From NCBI RefSeq assembly GCF_008974225.1, contig NZ_BKZR01000012.1:1-64000 (forward strand): DNA of 64,000 nt, read 5' to 3'. A program made the translations under genes and the position numbers. Under the pieces are notes generated by a model. That model was not told the origin of the DNA and ran no database searches. It saw nothing but the letters and a program-made list of their open reading frames with translations. This document shows positions 41,938 to 50,425 of the stretch, one piece after another (positions within the stretch are counted from its first letter, which is position 1; the number at the start of each line of letters is the position of its first letter). Source of the stretch: Weizmannia acidilactici. Lineage in GTDB: Bacteria; Bacillota; Bacilli; Bacillales; Bacillaceae_C.

Positions 41938-43084
41938 AATTCTCGCTCGAAAACATATATTTTTTATAATGGTAACGGATGGAAAAAATAAACCCAACCG
42001 AGAGCATATTGCCCATCAGCGAGCTGCCCCCGTAGCTGATAAACGGAAGCGGAATCCCGGTGATCGGCAATACCTGGATCGTCATGCCGATGTTTTCGAA
42101 TACGTGGAACGTAATCATTGAAATGACGCCCGCGCAAATGTACGTGTAAAAATCATTTTTCGTTTCAAGCCCAGCTTTGATAATATGGTAAATTAACATA
42201 AAAAACAAGCCGATGACGATGCTTCCGCCAATGAAGCCGAACTGTTCCCCGATGACGCTGAAAATAAAGTCCGTCTGGTTTTCCGGAAGATTGACTTCCG
42301 TCGTGCCGAGCCCTTTCCCAAATGTCTGCCCCGACCCGATCGCCATTAAAGACTTGATCAAATGGTAACCGTCCGTCGTAGAATAGTTGTACGGATCAAG
42401 CCAGGCATAAATCCGGCCGAACTGGTATTGGCGGACGCCGAGGTAGGTTTCAAGTATCTTCGGGTTCCAGAGGACAAAATAAAAAATGACCGCAACAAGT
42501 GCCGCACCGCCGCCGAAAATCGGAAGGAGCAGTTTCCACGTGATCCCCGACACAAAAACGAGCCCGAAAAAGATGGCAATAAACACCAAAGTGGTTCCCA
42601 AATCCTGGGAAATAGTCAGCATCAGCGGCACAAAAAGACATAAGCCGAGCTTGATAAACAGCCAAAAATCGGATTTTACTGTCCGGTTCAGCACTTTTTG
42701 GTTATGGTCCGATATGAGCCGGGCCATTGCCAAGATCAAAAACGGCTTCATGAATTCCGACGGTTGGAACGAACCGATGACCGGAAACACGAACCAGTTT
42801 TTTGCCCCTTTAATCACAGGGGCAATGGAGGCCGGCGCAATCATCAGCAAAACCAATAGAAGAATGCCAAGCCCGTAGCCGTACCAGGAAATTTTTTTCA
42901 GCTGTTCTGAATCCAGTCTGATGACAAGCGCAATCAGGCCGACGCCAATCATATAGAAAAGCGCTTGTTTTAATACAAAGCTGTGATTGGCAGTGTATAT
43001 CGACACAAGGCTGACAATGCAGAACAACATCAGCGTCAGGACAAGGCCGTAGTCAATTCTGGAATTATTATCGTGTGAAGCCAT
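41936..43084 (-). CDS. rodA: SEDS-family peptidoglycan glycosyltransferase, RodA type
   Basis: Polytopic membrane enzyme (382 residues, about ten helices) that polymerises lipid II during wall elongation. The family hallmarks GSFQPSEFMK, PENQTDFIFSVIGEQFGF and GIPLPFISYGGSS are present; the PENQTDFIFSVIGE form favours RodA over FtsW/SpoVE. B. subtilis has several SEDS paralogues, so the exact role (RodA versus a second elongation enzyme) is open. No class B PBP gene adjoins. Confidence 0.88.
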   Translation of the reverse strand: MASHDNNSRIDYGLVLTLMLFCIVSLVSIYTANHSFVLKQALFYMIGVGLIALVIRLDSEQLKKISWYGYGLGILLLVLLMIAPASIAPVIKGAKNWFVFPVIGSFQPSEFMKPFLILAMARLISDHNQKVLNRTVKSDFWLFIKLGLCLFVPLMLTISQDLGTTLVFIAIFFGLVFVSGITWKLLLPIFGGGAALVAVIFYFVLWNPKILETYLGVRQYQFGRIYAWLDPYNYSTTDGYHLIKSLMAIGSGQTFGKGLGTTEVNLPENQTDFIFSVIGEQFGFIGGSIVIGLFFMLIYHIIKAGLETKNDFYTYICAGVISMITFHVFENIGMTIQVLPITGIPLPFISYGGSSLMGNMLSVGFIFSIRYHYKKYMFSSEN

Positions 43085-43294
43085 TCAAATATCACCTATC
43101 TGCGTGCTTTAATGTCATAGCAAAAGAAAGCAGCCGGCCTGTAAAATCTATTTTTTAATGCATAAGGCAGGCGCGCAAAACGGAAACACTCATCGTTTTT
43201 TTCATACAAACTTTATTATACATCATACCGGCATAAGCACAATCATTTTCCTTTTGGAAATATTTTTGAGGAGGCCGGCATCAGTTAAAAAAAA
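43085..43294. other. Divergent intergenic region, no gene seen
   Basis: AT-rich upstream sequence of the rodA-like gene and thioredoxin-like gene; besides the promoter at 43295 nothing is recognised. Confidence 0.4.
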
Positions 43295-43323
43295 TTGAAT
43301 CCTCCTGTTCTGCCGATTAAAAT
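43295..43323 (+). promoter_or_regulatory. Sigma-A-type promoter for the thioredoxin-like gene
   Basis: TTGAAT (43295-43300), 17-bp spacer, TAAAAT (43318-43323), 43 bases before the start. Confidence 0.6.
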
Positions 43324-43365
43324 AGTAGGAAAGCGAAAAAATATCGATGGAGATGGTTATGATTT

Positions 43366-43686
43366 ATGGAACCGATCAAAAGCACAGAAGCGTTTAAAAA
43401 AATTACCAGGGGAAGCGATCCGGTCATCGTAAAATTTTATGCGGATTGGTGCCCGGATTGCAAAGTAATGAATATGTTTATCGGGGATATCATCAAGGAT
43501 TACCCGCAATACAAATGGTACGAAATCAACAGCGACGAGTTCCGCAGCATTGCGGATGAAAACCAAGTAATGGGCATCCCGAGCCTGCTCGTGTTTCAAA
43601 ACGGCGAGAAAAAAGCGCACCTGCACAGCGCGAACGCAAAAACACCCGAACAGGTCCGCGAATTTTTGGATTCCGTTGCATTATAA
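43366..43686 (+). CDS. Thioredoxin-like protein, CPDC active site (YdbP type)
   Basis: A 106-residue cytoplasmic thioredoxin-fold protein. The active site reads FYADWCPDCKVM (Cys near residues 29 and 32) and the cis-Pro loop MGIPSLLVF. The CPDC variant and length resemble B. subtilis YdbP. ATG 43366 follows GGAGATGG by nine bases. A perfect terminator hairpin follows the stop. Confidence 0.9.
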   Translation: MEPIKSTEAFKKITRGSDPVIVKFYADWCPDCKVMNMFIGDIIKDYPQYKWYEINSDEFRSIADENQVMGIPSLLVFQNGEKKAHLHSANAKTPEQVREFLDSVAL

Positions 43687-43714
43687 AAAAAATCGGCCGC
43701 GTGCCGATTTTTTT
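43685..43714. terminator. Bidirectional terminator
   Basis: AATCGGC/GCCGATT arms with T7 on the + strand and A-rich left flank (T-run for leftward transcripts). Confidence 0.85.
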
Positions 43715-43717
43715 GCT

Positions 43718-43870
43718 GAGGGGCATCTCCCGCTTTGTACAGCTGCGGTCGCTATCGGCCGACGGTTCTGTCCTATGCAAGGCGGGTAATAGCCCGTCCC
43801 GCGCCTTGTTTCCTTTATCTTAGCCGAAGACAGTGAAATCCATCCCCCTGGCCGAGGCCCCTCCGTTTTT
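43718..43870. ncRNA. Candidate structured RNA or structured repeat, unknown
   Basis: A non-coding stretch closed by GAGGGGC/GCCCCTC (43718-43724, 43857-43863). Inside, CCCGCTTTG (43729-43737) can pair with CAAGGCGGG (43778-43786). The latter can instead pair with CCC-GC-GCCTTG (43798-43808). Smaller stems (ACAG/CTGT, GTCG/CGAC) sit inside the first. The + strand ends with GTTTTTT. The leftward strand could use the terminator at 43685-43714 and a TATAAT in repeat copy C. Strand is undecided and I match it to no known RNA. Confidence 0.4.
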
Positions 43871-43880
43871 TATTGGCTCT

Positions 43881-44020
43881 GTTACATTATATTGTTGATT
43901 CCTGCGGGATAGCGGCAAGAAGAAACCCCTCGTGCTGAGATATCGAACGTGGCCCGCAGACGCAGGGAGCGAAGCGGATTTCGCGATCATCAACATTGAT
44001 TACGAACATAACCTTTTATT
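43881..44020. repeat. MITE-like dispersed repeat, copy C (reverse orientation)
   Basis: Reverse complement begins AAAAGGTTATGTTCGTAATC, then AATGTTGATGATCGCGAAAT and CCGCTTCGCTC, identical in these blocks to copy B, and continues with TTTCTTCTTG and CCGCTATCCCGCA as in copy A. It fills the gap before the stop of the PLD gene. Confidence 0.65.
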
Positions 44021-45458
44021 AATATGTTGTCAATTTCAACATTTCCTGGAGCCGGTAAATGCCTTTTAAAAAATAGGTGGTGAAGCCTTTATGTTTTTCG
44101 TACGGAACGGTGAAGGCACCATCCTTATTTGTCCATAGCCGCCCGAAATAGCGGCTGATGTCTTTTGTGACGGTTGCGTTATTAGGGGCTTTTACAAACA
44201 AATCCGTCTCTAGGTTGTAATCATCCAAATTCCTTAGCGTCAAATTGGTCGACCCGCCGAAAAACAGCGATTGTCCGGGCTTTTCGATCCATATGAGTTT
44301 TGGGTGGAATTGCTCGAGCCCAGTATTGTACCAGCGAATTTTGATTTTCCCGTCCGTTTTTTGCGCCAGCTCCTGCGCTACAGGCTGGTTCGGCAGCCCG
44401 ATTTTTTTATGGCCGAACGCATTTAAGTTCGGGTCCAAAATGAGCCGGATGGAAACCCCGCGTGCCGATGCCTCCTCAAGCGCATCGACCACTCTCCTGT
44501 CCGCCAGATAAAACATCGCCATTGAAATTGTATCACCTTTTTTCGTGGCGTTCAGTTCCTTCATTAATCGGCTGTACACTTTCCCCTCGGTTAACAGCTG
44601 TACAGCAATATCGCCTTTTTCCTCCTTTTTCCCCTTATACGCAGGTAGTTTTGGCCCGTCCGACATATCGGAAGCCGACTGCTCCGATTTCAGTACATCG
44701 CTTACGATCGACCCTTTTACGAGAAAAGCGATATTCGAATGCCAGCCACTTGCATCATGGGGATTTCCGGAAGCAATGACCGCACCTTTTTCGGTTGCAA
44801 ACGTTTTGCGGTGGTTCGCCTTAATATTGAACAGTTCCAAATAAGAACGGAGCGCCATTTTCGGCGCATTATCCCCGAAAGCGTTCGGCAACCAGCCTTT
44901 TCCGCCCTGCCCGAACCATTGGAAAAACATGTGCCATATCCCGGAATAGAGCGGCGTCGAGTCGCGCAGCGGATCGAGATTCGTATATACTACCTGGATG
45001 CCGTGCTTTTCGAGCCTTTTTAAAACAGGGGCTTCGTGCGATCCATAAGAAGTGTTGATCGGGTCAGAAATGATAATGATTTGGATTTGCGGCTCTTTTT
45101 CTTTTTTCTCAATGAATTGATCGGCCAATGTTTCGCTCAATAGCGGCACTTTCATTTTTTTATCATGGTAACCGTTAAAAAGGAAAAAATCGGCCACAAT
45201 AAATTGATGGGCATCATCGATCATCCGATAAATTTCGGGATAAATGGATTGTTCCACTTTCCTTTTTCCTGTCCCCTTTTCCCGGTACGTCAAATCGGCA
45301 AGAAAGCGGATATCGCGCCCATTGATATCGTATGTTTTGCTTGCATACGAAATGCCTTTTGGCAGCGGTTTATAAGTATTATACAAAATCACGGCCGCAT
45401 AAATGGCAAGCAGGATGAGCACAAAAGCGGACCAGTATTTCATTTTGCCTTTTTTCAC
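44019..45458 (-). CDS. Membrane-anchored phospholipase D-family protein
   Basis: A 479-residue protein with one N-terminal helix (about residues 9-27) and two PLD half-sites: NHRKTFATEKGAVIASGN (HxK variant, first) and QFHPKLIWIEKPGQSLFFGGSTNLT (cited: FHPKLIW and GGSTNLT, second HxK). This layout fits cardiolipin-synthase-like or PLD hydrolase enzymes. The first site retains His and Lys, so catalysis is plausible; the substrate is unknown. GTG 45458 follows GGGGAGG. The end of repeat C touches its stop codon. Confidence 0.82.
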   Translation of the reverse strand: MKKGKMKYWSAFVLILLAIYAAVILYNTYKPLPKGISYASKTYDINGRDIRFLADLTYREKGTGKRKVEQSIYPEIYRMIDDAHQFIVADFFLFNGYHDKKMKVPLLSETLADQFIEKKEKEPQIQIIIISDPINTSYGSHEAPVLKRLEKHGIQVVYTNLDPLRDSTPLYSGIWHMFFQWFGQGGKGWLPNAFGDNAPKMALRSYLELFNIKANHRKTFATEKGAVIASGNPHDASGWHSNIAFLVKGSIVSDVLKSEQSASDMSDGPKLPAYKGKKEEKGDIAVQLLTEGKVYSRLMKELNATKKGDTISMAMFYLADRRVVDALEEASARGVSIRLILDPNLNAFGHKKIGLPNQPVAQELAQKTDGKIKIRWYNTGLEQFHPKLIWIEKPGQSLFFGGSTNLTLRNLDDYNLETDLFVKAPNNATVTKDISRYFGRLWTNKDGAFTVPYEKHKGFTTYFLKGIYRLQEMLKLTTY

Positions 45459-45583
45459 ACGAATCCTCCCCTTATTTGTTCATATCATGCCCCGGGAAAG
45501 AAGGGGCCAAACATGGGGCGTTTTGGAAAACGGCAGCATTGGGTACTTTAGAACGATCACGCTTAGAAAGGAATCGACTGGAT

Positions 45584-45738
45584 ATGATTTGGACGATCAT
45601 CGGCATTATATTGACGCTCTAGATTTTAGGTATATTTTCCATATTGCAAGTGCATTTATCCATCTCCTCCTTGTGCTTGCCGCTATCATACTGCTGGTCA
45701 AAATTTTTACCAGCCGGCACAGCAGAAGAAGCCATTGA
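45584..45738 (+). pseudogene. DUF5670 (lmo0937-type) small membrane protein, two lesions
   Basis: ATG 45584 starts MIWTIIGIILTL, the standard head of this family of about 50-residue two-helix proteins. TAG at 45620-45622 stands where the family has Trp. The next codons continue (ILG), then a one-base loss shifts the frame; the other frame gives YIFHIASAFIHLLLVLAA and a basic tail ending at 45738. Restoring both gives an intact-looking 51-residue family member. Confidence 0.75.
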
Positions 45739-45752
45739 ATGGCAGATCATAT

Positions 45753-45807
45753 AAAAAGAAGGCCTATAGCCGCAATTTTCAAACACGGCTTTAGGCCTTC
45801 CTTTTTA
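45753..45807. terminator. Bidirectional terminator behind yerO
   Basis: AAGGCCTATAGCCG (45759-45772) pairs with CGGCTTTAGGCCTT (45786-45799), with A and T runs outside. Confidence 0.85.
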
Positions 45808-46686
45808 AGGTAAAAGCTTAATTCCCAATGCTTCTGCAATTTTTTCACCGTACCGTCTCAATTCCGCGATCCCGTAAAAAAGGGACAGCATGCCTTGAAA
45901 AACGTATTTTCTTTTCTTTTCCTGGTACAATTCCTCTTTTAACATCAGGACAGCATTTTGCAGATCCTGCTTCTCCTCAAGTGGCAGATCAAGCTCCGCA
46001 ATCTTCCTCTTCATTTCCGCAAGCAGGCTGCATATTTCGCCGGTTTCATCATTCACCGGATAAAGGTCTTCAATTTTGCGACGGACAAGGGGCGGCCGCC
46101 GTTCTTTCAAAAAGCCTTCAGCAGCGTAATCCAATTGATCCATAATAAATTCTGCGAGCTGTTCCAGATCCACCTCTACGCCATCAATGACCGTGATTTT
46201 CATGTATGCATGAACAATGCCCCCGTACACGAGAATAGCGTCCAGCACATATGGTTCAAATGCTTCCCCATATATTGAAAGCATCAGTTCTTTATAGTAC
46301 TTTTGTATAGCGTAATTCTTTTTCTCGAAAAATACCCTTAAGCCCTCGTTTATAGAATGGTTTTGTTCCCGCTGCAGCATGACGATAAAATCGCGGTGCC
46401 GGATGCAAAATTGAAACAGGGAAACCAGCTGCCTTTTTTCCTTTTCCCTCGGCGTGGCTTTTTGTTTCTCGATTTCCTTCAATATTTTTGAAAGTTCATC
46501 AAAATAGTATTGGAAAATTTCTATTAATAACTCATCTTTTGAAGAAAAGTACGTATAAAAAGCCCCTTTGGAAATCCCGCAAACATTCACAATGTCCTGG
46601 ACCGTTGCCGTTTGGTAGCCTTTCTCCGCAAATAATTTGATTGCCGCCCGGATTAATTCCTCTTTTTTCTGCTTCATCTTCATCAC
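45805..46686 (-). CDS. yerO: TetR/AcrR-family regulator of swrC (YerO type)
   Basis: A 293-residue TetR-family protein: N-terminal helix-turn-helix ATVQDIVNVCGISKGAFYTYFSSKDELL (cited: VNVCGISKGAFYTYF) and a long ligand domain with a charged C-terminal extension, longer than the usual 190-220 residues. In B. subtilis yerO lies next to swrC (yerP) and represses it. Divergent placement and the paired palindromes at 46893-46924 support control of swrC. Start at ATG 46686 or the next Met two codons in. Confidence 0.87.
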   Translation of the reverse strand: MMKMKQKKEELIRAAIKLFAEKGYQTATVQDIVNVCGISKGAFYTYFSSKDELLIEIFQYYFDELSKILKEIEKQKATPREKEKRQLVSLFQFCIRHRDFIVMLQREQNHSINEGLRVFFEKKNYAIQKYYKELMLSIYGEAFEPYVLDAILVYGGIVHAYMKITVIDGVEVDLEQLAEFIMDQLDYAAEGFLKERRPPLVRRKIEDLYPVNDETGEICSLLAEMKRKIAELDLPLEEKQDLQNAVLMLKEELYQEKKRKYVFQGMLSLFYGIAELRRYGEKIAEALGIKLLP

Positions 46687-46851
46687 CGCATAGAATAATC
46701 AACCGAAACAAATGACATCCATCAATTTCAGCCCTGTAACCTAGGGAAATTTTGTTTTGCCCTTGCTTTGTTAGGAAAGTGGGCAAAATATCATCTCCAT
46801 AAATATTACCCTGCCTTCTACATTATTTTCACAAATTTTATCTAAAAAAGG

Positions 46852-46880
46852 TTGAAATCAAAAATAAAGTCAGTTATATT
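46852..46880 (+). promoter_or_regulatory. swrC promoter
   Basis: TTGAAA (46852-46857), 17-bp spacer, TATATT (46875-46880). The perfect palindrome CAGTTATAT/ATAACTG (46871-46887) covers the -10. Confidence 0.75.
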
Positions 46881-46892
46881 ATAACTGGAATA

Positions 46893-46924
46893 TGACCAGT
46901 CAGTCAAATCATTCTGACTGGTCA
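46893..46924. promoter_or_regulatory. Paired palindromic operator for the TetR regulator
   Basis: TGACCAGTCAG and CTGACTGGTCA are perfect inverted arms separated by 10 bases. Each arm is itself a TGAC-NN-GTCA palindrome, so two dimers could bind on one DNA face, about two turns apart, just downstream of the swrC start. Confidence 0.8.
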
Positions 46925-46956
46925 TCAATCATTTTCAAAGGAGTGTCGCAACTACC

Positions 46957-49900
46957 GTGAAACATATTATCCAGTTCTGCCTTAGCAACAAGTTTGCCAT
47001 TTGGCTCATGACACTGATTGTTACAGGCGCAGGCATTTACGCCGGAATGAATATGAAAATGGAAACCATTCCGAATATCAATGCCCCGATTATGATGATC
47101 ACGACAACCGATACCGGAGCAACACCGCAGGAAGTGGAAGATAAAATCACCACGCCAATCGAAGAAAAAGTGAAAGACCTTACCGGTGTCCAAACCGTGA
47201 CCACTTCATCAACCGAGGGCAGCTCCCAGATCCAGCTCGAGTATAAATACGGGCAGGATATGGACCAAGCGAAAAAAGATATCCAGGATGCGCTCGAAAA
47301 AGTGGATCTGCCGGATAATGTCGACGCTCCTGCAGTACAAAGGATCAGCATCAACGATTTCCCGATCCTTTCTTTAAGTGTTTCAAATCAGCATAAGTCT
47401 TTTCAAGATTTAACAAAAATAGTCGAAGAAGATCTTGTTCCAGAACTCCAAAGCATTGACGGTGTATCTGATGTTCAGACTTCGGGGCAGTATGTCCAGG
47501 AAGTCCAATTGACCTTTGACCAAAATAAGCTGAATGCACTGGGGCTTACTGAAGATACTGTAAAGCAGGTGATCCAAAACTCAAATATTACAGTTCCGCT
47601 CGGTTTAATTAACTTCGGGAAACAGGACAAATCGGTTGAAATCGACGGGAATGTAAAATCCCTTAAATCTTTTGAAAACATGAAAATCCCGTATACCCCA
47701 ACATCCGGCACAACCGGCAGCTATTCCGCATCTGCCGCTTCCGGCACCCAAAGTGCGGCGCAGGCCGGAATCCCGACTGTTGCATTAAAAGATATTGCGG
47801 ACATTAAAGTTGTCGGCAAACATGAGTCGATTTCGAAAACGAACGGAAATGACTCCATTGGCATTCAAATTACAAAAGCGCCGGATGCCAACACGGTAGA
47901 TGTGGCCGACGCTGTAAATGAAAAAGTGAAAAAATTTAAAGTCAACTATCCGGGTATGCAGGTCTCCACAATTTTGGACCAGGCCACCCCGATCAAAGAC
48001 TCAGTGAAAACGATGCTTGAAAAAGCGGTTATCGGGGCAATTTTTGCAATTTTGATCATTCTGTTGTTTTTGCGGAATGTGCGTTCCACGATTATCGCGG
48101 TTGTCTCCATTCCTCTCTCGCTACTGATTTCTTTTATCATTTTGAAGCAGCTCGGCATCACCTTAAACATCATGACGCTTGGGGCCATGACGGTCGCAAT
48201 CGGGCGTGTCATCGATGACTCGATTGTTGTCATAGAAAATATATACAGGCGCCTGAACTCCCCAAGTGAAAAACTGAAAGGCAAGGCGCTGATCCGTGAA
48301 GCGACAACCGAAGTATTTAAGCCGATTATGGCCTCCACAATCGTTACCGTTGTTGTATTTTTGCCACTGGCGTTAGTAAAAGGCATGGTCGGCGAGCTGT
48401 TTATGCCATTTGCTTTGACGCTTATTTTTGCGCTTTTGGCATCGCTTCTGGTCGCAATCACCGTCGTCCCGATGTTTGCGCACTCGCTGTTTCAAAACGG
48501 GGTGAAGAAAAAAAGCGGGGCACTGCAGAAAGAGCACGGCACGCTTGCTTCTTTATATAAAAAAGTGCTGGACTGGTCGCTCAACCATAAGCTGGTTACT
48601 TTCGGTACAGCATGCCTACTTTTAATCGGAAGCTTGTTTTTAACCCCGCTGATCGGCGTCAGCTTTATCGAAAACGAAGGACAGAAAGTGGTTTATGCCA
48701 CGTATACGCCGGATCCGGGCGAAACGCTGTCTGATATAAAGAAAGTTACTGCAAAAGCGGAAGACTTTTTATTGAAACGTGAAGGCGTAAAAAATGTGCA
48801 GTACTCGATCGGCAATACAACTTACAGCACGAGCAGCAACTCCGCGGTTTTTGTCATAGAGTACAAAGAAAACACGAAGAATTTTGATAAAGAACCGGAA
48901 AAAGTCATAAAAGCGATCCAAAAACTGTCTGACCAGGGGACTTGGAAAGCACAGGATTTTAACGCCGGGTCAAGCAAAGATTTAACGATGTATGTATACG
49001 GCAACGATATGGAAGAAATCAAGCCTGTGGTCAACAAAATCGAAAACGTTATGAAAAACAATCATGACTTAAAGAATGTCGAAACAAGCCTTTCAAAAAC
49101 GTATAGCCAATATACACTCGTGGCGGACCAGGACAAGTTGAGCCGGCTCGGACTAACGGCCGGGCAGCTCGGCACAGGGCTGGCGCAAACAGGCAACCAG
49201 TCCATCCTTACTACCGTTGAAAAAAACGGCAAAGAACTGGATGTATATGTGAAAGCGGCGGATTCCGATTATAAGGACATCAATGACCTGACAAAGAAAC
49301 AAATAACCACTTCCCTCGGTACAAAAGTTCCATTAAAAGATGTGGTCACGGTGAAAAAAGGGGAAACCCCGAATGCGGTCCAAAAACGTGACGGGAAAAT
49401 TTATGCCAGTGTAACGGGGACAATTAAAACGGCAGATGTCTCGAAGGTCACGCAGGATGTTCAAAAGAAAGTGGACAAACTTGATATCCCGAAATATATC
49501 CATGTGGAAACGGGCGGCGTTACAACAGACATCAATGACTCGTTTACAAAACTCGGTTATGCGATGGCGGCCGCAGTTGCAATTGTATACCTTGTGCTTG
49601 TCATTACATTCGGCGGGGCGCTCGCACCATTTACAATTTTATTCTCGCTGCCGTTTGCAGTGATCGGCGCATTGGTTGCGCTGTTTTGGGCGAATGAAAC
49701 AATCAGCGTCACTGCCATGATCGGGGCGCTGATGCTGATCGGGATTGTCGTTACGAACGCGATCGTGCTCATCGACCGGGTTGTCCATAAAGAGCGGGAA
49801 GGGCTGTCAACAAGGGAAGCGTTGCTGGAAGCAGGGGCTACAAGGCTGCGCCCGATTTTAATGACCGCTTTTGCTACCATCTTTGCGCTCGTTCCGCTCG

Positions 49901-50061
49901 CATTGGGATACGGCGGCGGCGGGCTCATTTCAAAAGGGCTCGGCATTACCGTTATCGGGGGATTAACAAGCTCCACCCTGCTCACGCTTTTAATCGTACC
50001 GGTTGTTTACGAATTTTTAATGAAATTCAGGAAAAAAGGTAAAAAAATAAAAGAAGCATAA
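46957..50061 (+). CDS. swrC: RND efflux pump SwrC (AcrB/HAE1 family)
   Basis: A 1034-residue resistance-nodulation-division transporter with twelve helices and two large outer loops (after TM1 and TM7). The proton-relay Asp pair is in GRVIDDSIVVIENIYR (TM4). In B. subtilis SwrC (YerP) gives resistance to the lipopeptide surfactin and supports swarming. GTG 46957 follows AAAGGAGTG at long spacing. No membrane-fusion or outer-membrane partner gene adjoins, as normal for Gram-positive RND pumps. A perfect palindromic terminator follows. Confidence 0.92.
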   Translation: MKHIIQFCLSNKFAIWLMTLIVTGAGIYAGMNMKMETIPNINAPIMMITTTDTGATPQEVEDKITTPIEEKVKDLTGVQTVTTSSTEGSSQIQLEYKYGQDMDQAKKDIQDALEKVDLPDNVDAPAVQRISINDFPILSLSVSNQHKSFQDLTKIVEEDLVPELQSIDGVSDVQTSGQYVQEVQLTFDQNKLNALGLTEDTVKQVIQNSNITVPLGLINFGKQDKSVEIDGNVKSLKSFENMKIPYTPTSGTTGSYSASAASGTQSAAQAGIPTVALKDIADIKVVGKHESISKTNGNDSIGIQITKAPDANTVDVADAVNEKVKKFKVNYPGMQVSTILDQATPIKDSVKTMLEKAVIGAIFAILIILLFLRNVRSTIIAVVSIPLSLLISFIILKQLGITLNIMTLGAMTVAIGRVIDDSIVVIENIYRRLNSPSEKLKGKALIREATTEVFKPIMASTIVTVVVFLPLALVKGMVGELFMPFALTLIFALLASLLVAITVVPMFAHSLFQNGVKKKSGALQKEHGTLASLYKKVLDWSLNHKLVTFGTACLLLIGSLFLTPLIGVSFIENEGQKVVYATYTPDPGETLSDIKKVTAKAEDFLLKREGVKNVQYSIGNTTYSTSSNSAVFVIEYKENTKNFDKEPEKVIKAIQKLSDQGTWKAQDFNAGSSKDLTMYVYGNDMEEIKPVVNKIENVMKNNHDLKNVETSLSKTYSQYTLVADQDKLSRLGLTAGQLGTGLAQTGNQSILTTVEKNGKELDVYVKAADSDYKDINDLTKKQITTSLGTKVPLKDVVTVKKGETPNAVQKRDGKIYASVTGTIKTADVSKVTQDVQKKVDKLDIPKYIHVETGGVTTDINDSFTKLGYAMAAAVAIVYLVLVITFGGALAPFTILFSLPFAVIGALVALFWANETISVTAMIGALMLIGIVVTNAIVLIDRVVHKEREGLSTREALLEAGATRLRPILMTAFATIFALVPLALGYGGGGLISKGLGITVIGGLTSSTLLTLLIVPVVYEFLMKFRKKGKKIKEA

Positions 50062-50074
50062 GAACAGCATTCCG

Positions 50075-50102
50075 GCTAAAAAGGGGGCGCCCCCTTTTTA
50101 GC
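50075..50102. terminator. Terminator behind swrC
   Basis: A perfect 28-bp palindrome with A5 and T5 built into the arms. Confidence 0.88.
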
Positions 50103-50161
50103 TGGAAAATGATATTCCTTCACCGGCTTTGTGAAGGAAAAAGCGTCACCCATTCATTCGC

Positions 50162-50266
50162 TTCGCTGATTCTTCGTACCTTTCCGCCGATATTTTCGGC
50201 ACTTCCGCTGATTTTTCCGGAATGTCCGCCGATTTTCCTATATCTTCCGCCAATTTCGCAAAACAA
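50162..50266. repeat. Five tandem 21-bp repeats
   Basis: Units start at 50162, 50183, 50204, 50225 and 50246, each opening with TCCGCYGATTTT or a close variant, and vary in the second half. The period is exactly 21, so the leftward frame stays open and encodes a seven-residue quasi-repeat rich in Lys, Ser, Ala and Ile. Confidence 0.8.
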
Positions 50267-50322
50267 ATTGCGACCGTCTTGCTGCCGAAACCCACTTGTT
50301 GGATTTTTATCATGCCCCAACG

Positions 50323-50376
50323 AAAAAGGAACTGCCCCACAAGCCATTCACTAACCTGAGGCACCCCTTTTTTACG
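50323..50376 (+). repeat. Terminator-family repeat, diverged copy 3
   Basis: AAGGAACTGCCCCACAAG, then ACCTGAGGCACCCC and T6 follow the order of the copies at 15891 and 35300 (reverse). Pairing is weaker here, and no gene ends directly before it. Confidence 0.5.
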
Positions 50377-50425
50377 CAGGGCAATATTGATTTCAAGAAA
50401 AGCGGTCATCATACATGAAAGCCTT

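Larger units (their letters stand above)
50103..50425. other. Gene-free stretch with tandem repeats and terminator repeat copy 3
   Basis: No ORF with a ribosome site. It holds five 21-bp repeats (50162-50266) and the terminator-family copy (50323-50376). A leftward frame is open through both but has no family match. Confidence 0.6.

Noticed and set aside
43718..43870. Known RNAs (6S, RNase P, SRP RNA, tmRNA, common riboswitches)
   Set aside because: None of the conserved cores I know for these could be found on either strand, so the element is left unnamed.
46921..47193. Leftward ORF before swrC
   Set aside because: His/Asp-rich shadow of the swrC N-terminus; no start signal.
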